Part shown: one piece after another, positions 1-4,403 of the stretch | Numbering within the stretch: the stretch's first letter is position 1 | Layout: every line of letters begins with the position of its first letter | Origin: Candidatus Poseidoniaceae archaeon | GTDB lineage: Archaea > Thermoplasmatota > Poseidoniia > Poseidoniales > Poseidoniaceae | NCBI GenBank assembly: GCA_013330285.1 | Contig: DUIP01000162.1 | Span: 9,834-15,936 of the forward strand | Direction of reading: 5' to 3' | DNA: 6,103 bases | Translations under genes and position numbers: made by a program | The notes under the pieces: generated by a model | What the model was told of the DNA's origin: nothing | What the model saw: only the letters and a program-made list of their open reading frames with translations | The model's database searches: none

Positions 1-762
1 CAGATGGTGGCCATCGTAACCATTGCTCCATCGGCCAAGCTCGATACTCGAAGCCTCGGCCTCAAGGTTGTCTCCAAGATGGGCAACATGATGGAAGGCG
101 GCGACCACGATGATTCTCCTGCTTGGGACGGCGACTCTCTTGACACAAACGAGTTCATCATCACTCTACGATTGCGAGCACCTAACTTGGACATCACCGA
201 AGTGAAGGCATCCATTACCCAGGCTGCAGTCGGTGAAACAATCCCAATTCGAGTGCTTCTCGAGAACAACGGAAACACTCACGCTACCGATATTGAAATC
301 ATCCTTTGTGAATATCCAGATGCTGGAGACGCAGACACAGAAAATGAAATCAAGAAGAACGGCTGTGAAGAAGATCGCATCGTCATGCGCCAAGTCATCG
401 GTGCTCTCCTTGCCCCTGATGCCTCCGAAGAATCGAAGTCGATTGAATTGTACTTACTCTATCCAGTCAGTGCAGGAAGCCACGGCGTATACGTCGTCGT
501 CGACCCACTCAATGAGATTGTTGAGACCAGTGAACGTGACAACGTACAAGCGGTTTCCACACCTCTTGAATCGGAGAACCCGTTCCTCGATGTTGCTGGT
601 GAAGTCGTTGGTAAGACTGCCCTACCATTCGCAGTCATTCTCTTGACATTCGCTCTTCTCGGCGTTGTTTACCTCGTTGGTAAAGGACGACGTGATGATG
701 TGAACAACCGACTCGCTGAGCAATCATCGCTGATCTCAGTGCTTGGTAGTGACGAGAACTGA
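1..762 (+). CDS. Membrane-anchored CARDB-domain surface protein, C-terminal part (5' end outside window)
   Basis: This is the last ~253 codons of a larger protein. The frame is open at the first base (a Gln codon precedes the first ATG at 4), so no start is claimed. Counting from that Met, residues ~59-188 look like a CARDB β-sandwich: a start of the APNLDITEV type, a conserved-looking VGETIPIRVLLENNGN strand pair, and the typical ending VDPLNEIVETSERDN. Two cysteines (about 102 and 121) inside the domain could form a disulfide. A hydrophobic helix (~206-226) followed by KGRR and a short polar tail indicates one membrane anchor with the bulk outside the cell. CARDB domains are adhesion or scaffold modules of archaeal and bacterial surface proteins, so a role in cell-surface structure or adhesion is likely. 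The ligand is unknown and the missing N-terminus may carry the real activity. It converges on the regulator gene with a 28-bp gap. Confidence 0.8.
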   Translation, partial: QMVAIVTIAPSAKLDTRSLGLKVVSKMGNMMEGGDHDDSPAWDGDSLDTNEFIITLRLRAPNLDITEVKASITQAAVGETIPIRVLLENNGNTHATDIEIILCEYPDAGDADTENEIKKNGCEEDRIVMRQVIGALLAPDASEESKSIELYLLYPVSAGSHGVYVVVDPLNEIVETSERDNVQAVSTPLESENPFLDVAGEVVGKTALPFAVILLTFALLGVVYLVGKGRRDDVNNRLAEQSSLISVLGSDEN

Positions 763-781
763 TTCGAGTTTGACTTGAATC
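761..781. terminator. Hairpin between convergent genes, possible terminator
   Basis: GATTCGAGT (761-769) pairs with ACTTGAATC (773-781) around a TTG loop. That gives nine pairs, one of them G·U in plus-strand RNA (766/776). The stem begins inside the stop codon of the CARDB gene and ends just before the convergent regulator's stop. No U-tract follows it, and archaeal termination depends mainly on T-runs, so the terminator role is weak. It overlaps the palindrome TTGAATCAA (775-783), which could instead be a protein site. Confidence 0.35.
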
Positions 782-790
782 AAGTTGGCG

Positions 791-1528
791 CTACTTGCCA
801 ATCCAGTAGCGCAAGTCTCTGTCATTGCTGCTTGCGATGACGTGGCCAGCCCGCTCGGAGAGTTGCTTCTCAAGCCGCTTTTTGACCTCATCAACAAGGG
901 TGTCAAGTTGAGATGGACCTAATTGGAACTCCCTCGCAAGGGTTGTAAGGTCTAATCTGGCAGTTGGAGCATTGATCAGGTTGTGCACGACAGTACGCTG
1001 TTCATAGTGGTCAAAATCAGAATCAACACCAGCAGAGACTCGGCTACGAATGTGCTGATGCAGTGCAATGAGAGCGTCGCGCTTTCTGTCCAAATCTTCG
1101 AGCACTTCGGTCACTTGTTGAATGTGGGCAATCCCCTCGCCAACCGAGATTTTCTTCCGGCCACTGATGGTCTGAACGACACTCTCAACACCCGTTGGAA
1201 GCCGATTTGACAAGCGCATAGGCCCTCCTGCAGGCAACGAACGTTGCTCTACAGAAAACAGGTCAGGGCCAAGGTCAATTCGTAGAGACATCGATTGTTG
1301 AACGCTGTAAATGGTTCGGGGAGGCCCTCCTTTCTCGCTGGGAACCTCCATCTTCATGACGAAATCACCGCGTTCAAGCTCCTTCAGGTGCTTCTTGATC
1401 GCTTGTTGGCTGACACCAAGCAGGTCCGCGAGTTGCAAGGGGTAATGAGGTTCCCTGACAAGTCGCTCGAGAATCTGGCGACGTAGTTTATTTTGTAGTA
1501 ACTTCAAAGCGGTTTCAAGATCACTCAT
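791..1528 (-). CDS. ArsR-like winged-helix transcriptional regulator with second C-terminal HTH-like domain
   Basis: Predicted cytoplasmic DNA-binding protein of 245 residues. Residues ~5-78 form a winged helix of the archaeal ArsR-like kind: helix 1 around LLQNKLRRQILERL, then LQLADLLGVSQQAIKKHLKELE as the helix-turn-helix, then a wing ending GGPPRTIYSV. The MSLRIDLGPDLF stretch after the wing is typical of archaeal regulators of this type. A helical, probably coiled-coil segment (~132-165) may dimerise it. Residues ~175-225 (VVHNLINAP...LTTLAREFQLGPSQLDTLVDEVKKRL) read like a second HTH-type domain. The ATG at 1528 is preferred over an in-frame GTG at 1576 because it places the winged helix at the usual distance from the N-terminus and has a weak AGGTTGA site upstream. 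The effector is unknown and no metal-binding Cys/His cluster is visible, so it is not a classical metal sensor. Dyads upstream suggest autoregulation. Confidence 0.85.
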   Translation of the reverse strand: MSDLETALKLLQNKLRRQILERLVREPHYPLQLADLLGVSQQAIKKHLKELERGDFVMKMEVPSEKGGPPRTIYSVQQSMSLRIDLGPDLFSVEQRSLPAGGPMRLSNRLPTGVESVVQTISGRKKISVGEGIAHIQQVTEVLEDLDRKRDALIALHQHIRSRVSAGVDSDFDHYEQRTVVHNLINAPTARLDLTTLAREFQLGPSQLDTLVDEVKKRLEKQLSERAGHVIASSNDRDLRYWIGK

Positions 1529-1570
1529 AGTGCTCAACCTAAGGTTCCCTAGATGCAGGCCCCATATGAA

Positions 1571-1592
1571 GGCCACGCCTAAACAGGCGGCC
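1571..1592. repeat. GC-rich hairpin upstream of the regulator gene
   Basis: CGCCT (1576-1580) and AGGCG (1585-1589) are exact inverted repeats around the loop AAAC. The outer GGC (1571-1573) and GCC (1590-1592) can also pair, with CA (1574-1575) bulged. It lies between the AT-rich element and the preferred start codon of the regulator. It could be a regulatory structure or part of a terminator for the operon upstream; nothing in the sequence decides this. Confidence 0.35.
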
Positions 1593-1595
1593 GGG

Positions 1596-1601
1596 TATTT
1601 T
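1596..1601 (-). promoter_or_regulatory. Possible TATA-like element for the regulator gene
   Basis: On the minus strand the sequence reads ATCAAAATACCC. An archaeal TATA box centred here would start transcription about 25 bases downstream, near 1573, giving a leader of ~45 nt to the ATG at 1528. The match to the archaeal consensus is poor. It abuts the dyad at 1601-1621, so a protein bound there would sit on the BRE/TATA region. Confidence 0.25.
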
Positions 1602-1621
1602 GATTCAAGAGGTATGAATCA
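1601..1621. promoter_or_regulatory. 21-bp dyad, candidate operator of the winged-helix regulator
   Basis: TGATTCA (1601-1607) and TGAATCA (1615-1621) are perfect 7-bp inverted half-sites separated by seven bases. The total span of 21 bp fits a dimeric winged-helix protein. It lies directly upstream of the AT-rich element for the regulator gene, a position suited to repression by blocking TBP/TFB. The left half-site overlaps the palindrome TTGATTCAA (1600-1608), which recurs as TTGAATCAA at the other end of the gene. Binding by the neighbouring regulator is inferred from position only. Confidence 0.4.
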
Positions 1622-1636
1622 GTCCAAAACCGGAAC

Positions 1637-2227
1637 TTAGACCAGATCACTGATCATGTCAAGGGTGCGCTTTGGTCCGAATGCTGCTATGAATGCCAAG
1701 AGCACGCCAATACCAACTAGCGGCCACGCAGTGCTTGATGGGAGAGAGGCTTCATACTGCCATTCTACGTCAAACTGCTGCAGTGACTGCACATCATCAC
1801 CGCCGGCTACAAATCGATAATCACCACTGGATGCGTCCCAGTTGAAGCCACCGTTCGCTGATTCACCACCAGCAACAAGATCCACTGCGAATTTTTCGCA
1901 CTCGTAATACCCGTCACGTTGAGTGCACTTTTCGGCTTCCGAAGCCTCCGCAATGCCAATCCAAACGCCGCTCTTTGTCCAAGAAACATCAACAGAGACA
2001 TCCGCTAAATCGACCTCTTTGTTCAATTCGAGGATCTCCTCAGACATCCCCCAATAACATGTGACTTCATCATCATCAATCAGTGGTAAACCTTCATCAA
2101 CGCTGCACGGCGGCAACATGGCTTTTTCCGCGCTTCCATCACTGATGCCATCTGTGCCGACGAACGCTCCAATCAGTAAACCGATTGAGAGAAGCGCTAA
2201 CACGATTCGACCAATTCTTCCCCACAT
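1637..2227 (-). CDS. Small two-TM membrane protein of unknown function, downstream of Topo VI genes
   Basis: I do not recognise the family. The 196-residue product starts with a positively charged N-terminus (MWGRIGR) and a hydrophobic helix (~8-24) acting as a signal anchor or uncleaved signal. Then comes an acidic extracytoplasmic domain (~25-165), and a second hydrophobic helix (~167-184) followed by PKR and a short cytoplasmic end. The ectodomain has four cysteines (41, 57, 101, 110), enough for two disulfides, and alternating patterns such as VSVDVSWTKSGVWIGIA and DYRFVAGG...FDVEWQYEA suggest a β-sandwich. The ATG at 2227 lies 9 bp after the previous stop, with a GAGGTGA site that overlaps that stop codon, so it is almost certainly co-translated with the larger membrane protein upstream. 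The two share the same TM-ectodomain-TM plan and may be partners or distant relatives. No catalytic motif is visible. Confidence 0.8.
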   Translation of the reverse strand: MWGRIGRIVLALLSIGLLIGAFVGTDGISDGSAEKAMLPPCSVDEGLPLIDDDEVTCYWGMSEEILELNKEVDLADVSVDVSWTKSGVWIGIAEASEAEKCTQRDGYYECEKFAVDLVAGGESANGGFNWDASSGDYRFVAGGDDVQSLQQFDVEWQYEASLPSSTAWPLVGIGVLLAFIAAFGPKRTLDMISDLV

Positions 2228-2231
2228 GCGC

Positions 2232-2238
2232 TCACCTC
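2232..2238 (-). promoter_or_regulatory. Shine-Dalgarno site of the small two-TM protein, overlapping the upstream stop codon
   Basis: Minus-strand GAGGTGA ends 4 nt before the ATG at 2227. Its first bases belong to the TGA stop (2237-2239) of the preceding gene, so a terminating ribosome sits on the next gene's binding site. This supports translational coupling and fixes the start. Confidence 0.75.
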
Positions 2239-3268
2239 ACAAATCATCCCAACTCTTCCAATCCGCAGGGGATTCATCGACTTGTTTTTCCCGCTGAATT
2301 GGGCGTACTTTTGGTCGCTCTTCGACCGCGGGAAGTTCAGTTTCATCGTTTCCGTCATCCCATGAAGCGATGTGAGCGGTGTTTGGATCCTTCTTTGGGG
2401 TTGCTGGTTGGTGAATTGAAGGGCGGTCAGCAAACGGGTCGCTGACTTGTTGAGTTGCTTCTTCAACATCGCCGCGCATCAACGCATAGACTTGTTCGGT
2501 GGTCAGCAAACTTCCCTTCATGACGCTCTCTTTCCCATCGATGAACTCTTCGGTTTCTCCAAGCCCTGTGTCTGCAAATGGCGGTGCTACATTTTGTTGC
2601 AAAGGGTTCTCGCCCCGGGCGAAGGCAGCCATCATTTCAGGCGTAAGTTCAGTGGCCTGAGTCATGGTCCCATCTGGATTCATCATCACCACAGAGCCTT
2701 TGCTTTGATTCATTCTTGACAGCCACAAGATGGCACCAGCGAGGGGCAATATGGTTATTCCAAGGCAGCATGAAGCCATACCAAATAACAGGCCTGGGCT
2801 GGTGAGAATTGCAAATTGATGCGGGTTGGTATGAACAAGATAGACCGTGTCATTCGCGCAATCCGCATCATCTTGACACGTTATATCAAGGGCATATTCT
2901 CCATCTTGCCCGACATCCCACCCCTCGGTGATCACAAAACTTGTGCCATCAGAGGCCATGGGGAACCAGTCAGAAGCGCAGATTTTGCGCTCTTCAGCGG
3001 CATCTATTCGAGCAGACCCCTCAATTCGAGTCAGATTAAGGTCGACGTTGTTCTCACCTTCAAGAGTCACTGCGTAATAGCAGCCATCTTCGATTGTGAC
3101 CACTTCACCACCGGCGCCAGTGGCTTCAGCGACTGCAATGACTCTTGGATCATAGGCATTATCGATGGCCTGATTTTGTGAGTTCAGTATGAACGCACCA
3201 AGAATAATCAGCACCGCTCCAGCAATAGCCAAACGCATTGGCCATGGGTTGCGGGTGGACTGAGCCAT
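2237..3268 (-). CDS. Two-TM membrane protein with cysteine-containing ectodomain and long acidic cytoplasmic tail, unknown function
   Basis: I do not recognise the family. The ATG at 3268 (343 residues) is chosen over in-frame 3328, which would overlap top6A, because TAGGTGA lies just upstream and the N-terminus MAQSTRNPWPMR leads directly into TM1 (~11-29). The ectodomain (~30-153) has cysteines 63, 97, 131 and 137 and two N-glycosylation sequons (NLT 78-80, NDT 139-141). TM2 spans ~155-183 and contains a CC pair (167-168). The remaining ~160 residues should be cytoplasmic, acidic and mostly disordered. They hold a duplicated motif (207-234 and 254-282, pattern LTxE...A..RG[ED]...PFAD) and two SWDD motifs, the second forming the C-terminus WKSWDDL. 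Such a tail looks like a docking platform for cytoplasmic partners. It sits 37 bp after top6A and 9 bp before the smaller two-TM gene. A tie to topoisomerase VI is inferred from operon position only. Confidence 0.82.
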   Translation of the reverse strand: MAQSTRNPWPMRLAIAGAVLIILGAFILNSQNQAIDNAYDPRVIAVAEATGAGGEVVTIEDGCYYAVTLEGENNVDLNLTRIEGSARIDAAEERKICASDWFPMASDGTSFVITEGWDVGQDGEYALDITCQDDADCANDTVYLVHTNPHQFAILTSPGLLFGMASCCLGITILPLAGAILWLSRMNQSKGSVVMMNPDGTMTQATELTPEMMAAFARGENPLQQNVAPPFADTGLGETEEFIDGKESVMKGSLLTTEQVYALMRGDVEEATQQVSDPFADRPSIHQPATPKKDPNTAHIASWDDGNDETELPAVEERPKVRPIQREKQVDESPADWKSWDDL

Positions 3269-3272
3269 GGTT

Positions 3273-3279
3273 TCACCTA
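3273..3279 (-). promoter_or_regulatory. Shine-Dalgarno site deciding the start of the larger two-TM protein
   Basis: Minus-strand TAGGTGA ends 4 nt before the ATG at 3268. No comparable site precedes the upstream in-frame start at 3328, which lies inside the end of top6A. Confidence 0.7.
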
Positions 3280-3305
3280 CCACTCTTCCCCAATGAATCC
3301 TCGCT

Positions 3306-4403
3306 TCAGGCCAAACCAAGTTCTGCAAGCTTTTCTGGCAGGTAAGTTTCGGTCACGAAATCAAGACCATACTTGGCTAATGATTGCTGTTCAGCCTTTT
3401 TCCCAAGTTCAAGCATCATGTTGATCTGTTCTTGCCACCAACCATCGGCAAATCTTGGGTCAGATAGTTCGGCGTTTAGGGCTTCAATATCCTTCTTTGA
3501 GAGATCATCGTTTGGTAAGTCGTAGGCAACAATATCATCTGCAGTAATGCCAAGATAGGTCGCAGATGGAGTGGCCAAATATTCAGAGATATGCGCAGTT
3601 TTGATGGCGCCATAGGCAATTGAAGCAAAAATCCTGAACGACCATGGGTCGCCGTCAAGGAAGACGACGACGGGCACATCCCACTCTTCGCTCATCCGCT
3701 TCATGATGCGTCGTGTTGAACGCGCTGGCTGACCCTTCAAGTGTAAGAGACCACACCGGAACTCTTCATCAAAGCCATTCTCGATCAATCTGTCAAACAT
3801 ACCACCGGTCTCGATGGCCATGATGAAATCAATGTCGTGTTCAAGCAGTTCAATCTTCTCAGCCTCAACATTGTATGGAACGCCATACCCCGAGTCGCCA
3901 ACATCATCACGCGCATTGATCCTCATCCATTCGCCACGCCTGTTTCGTTCTCGTAGGGTGAGGTTTCCAATCATCCTTGCTCCATCTTCTTCAGGTCGTA
4001 GCTTGAAATCTTCACGAAGGCACTTGGTGACAATTTCCAAATCTTCAGCGAGGTTGTTCGATTCGTTTTGACTACCGAATTTTCCAAGCCCCCATGCTTC
4101 TGAAATGTAGTACATCTCTCTCAGGGTTGAAGATTTTCCAGCAGCAAGCATCTCTTCGATGAACTCGACAACGTGGAGTGCGCGCAGCAATTGTTTTGCC
4201 GAGCCGAGGCTTGTCGCATCACGTACCGATTGTTTCTTTCCGTACTTGTAAACGCCGAGTTTCTTGTCAAACCCGATGTTGTTTTTTGTTCGTACTGGCA
4301 GTGTCATGGTCGGGGGCTCTCCCTTGACAATTCGATCATACATTTCCCCAACAATGAGGTGCATAGCTTCAGTTGTCTCTTCTGCTGTGTGTCTTCGTGC
4401 CAT
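3306..4403 (-). CDS. top6A: DNA topoisomerase VI subunit A (Spo11-like, DNA-cleaving)
   Basis: Type IIB topoisomerase cleavage subunit, 365 residues, complete and of normal family length. It makes a double-strand break with 5' phosphotyrosyl links and two-base overhangs, through which the B subunit gates a second duplex. The 5Y-CAP/winged-helix domain (~65-160) contains LREMYYISEAWG (94-105). By comparison with Spo11 the second Tyr, Y99, is the nucleophile. The Toprim domain (~190-300) has the acidic Mg-binding residue E198 in IMAIET and the DGDPW motif (D250, D252), followed by the usual family segment SEYLATPSATYLGI. GQPARSTRRIM (225-234) matches the usual G.P...TR segment. The ATG at 4403 shares its A with the TGA of top6B and is preceded by GGAGGTGAT, so it is preferred to the in-frame TTG at 4406. 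Small departures from consensus are ETGG after the catalytic Glu and a Ser after DGDPW. All catalytic residues are present. Confidence 0.97.
   Translation of the reverse strand: MARRHTAEETTEAMHLIVGEMYDRIVKGEPPTMTLPVRTKNNIGFDKKLGVYKYGKKQSVRDATSLGSAKQLLRALHVVEFIEEMLAAGKSSTLREMYYISEAWGLGKFGSQNESNNLAEDLEIVTKCLREDFKLRPEEDGARMIGNLTLRERNRRGEWMRINARDDVGDSGYGVPYNVEAEKIELLEHDIDFIMAIETGGMFDRLIENGFDEEFRCGLLHLKGQPARSTRRIMKRMSEEWDVPVVVFLDGDPWSFRIFASIAYGAIKTAHISEYLATPSATYLGITADDIVAYDLPNDDLSKKDIEALNAELSDPRFADGWWQEQINMMLELGKKAEQQSLAKYGLDFVTETYLPEKLAELGLA

Larger units (their letters stand above)
1529..1636. other. 108-bp intergenic region upstream of the regulator gene, rich in dyads
   Basis: This gap separates the end of the topoisomerase/membrane-protein operon from the regulator gene, both read leftward. 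It contains a 7-bp inverted repeat (1601-1621), a GC-rich hairpin (1571-1592), a possible AT-rich promoter element on the minus strand (AAAATA, 1596-1601) and a short minus-strand T-run just after the upstream stop (GGTTTTGG, 1624-1631), which might help end the operon transcript. No small gene with a convincing start was seen. Confidence 0.5.

Noticed and set aside
233..646. 137-codon plus-strand frame overlapping the CARDB gene
   Set aside because: It is a shadow of the CARDB frame, with Ser/Thr/Arg-rich sequence lacking domain features.
1539..1552. Imperfect dyad CTAAGG-TT-CCCTAG just upstream of the regulator start
   Set aside because: It has one mismatch in six and a two-base centre; short dyads like this are expected by chance and nothing else supports it.
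1529..1576. N-terminal extension of the regulator from GTG at 1576
   Set aside because: No ribosome-binding site precedes it, the extra 16 residues do not look like part of the winged-helix fold, and the ATG at 1528 gives a typical start.
2816..3181. 121-codon plus-strand frame opposite the membrane protein gene
   Set aside because: It is antisense to a gene with clear TM and ectodomain features and its own ribosome-binding site; no start signal was found for the antisense frame.
3269..3328. Upstream in-frame start of the larger membrane protein at 3328
   Set aside because: It would overlap the end of top6A and has no Shine-Dalgarno site, whereas the ATG at 3268 has TAGGTGA at the right distance.
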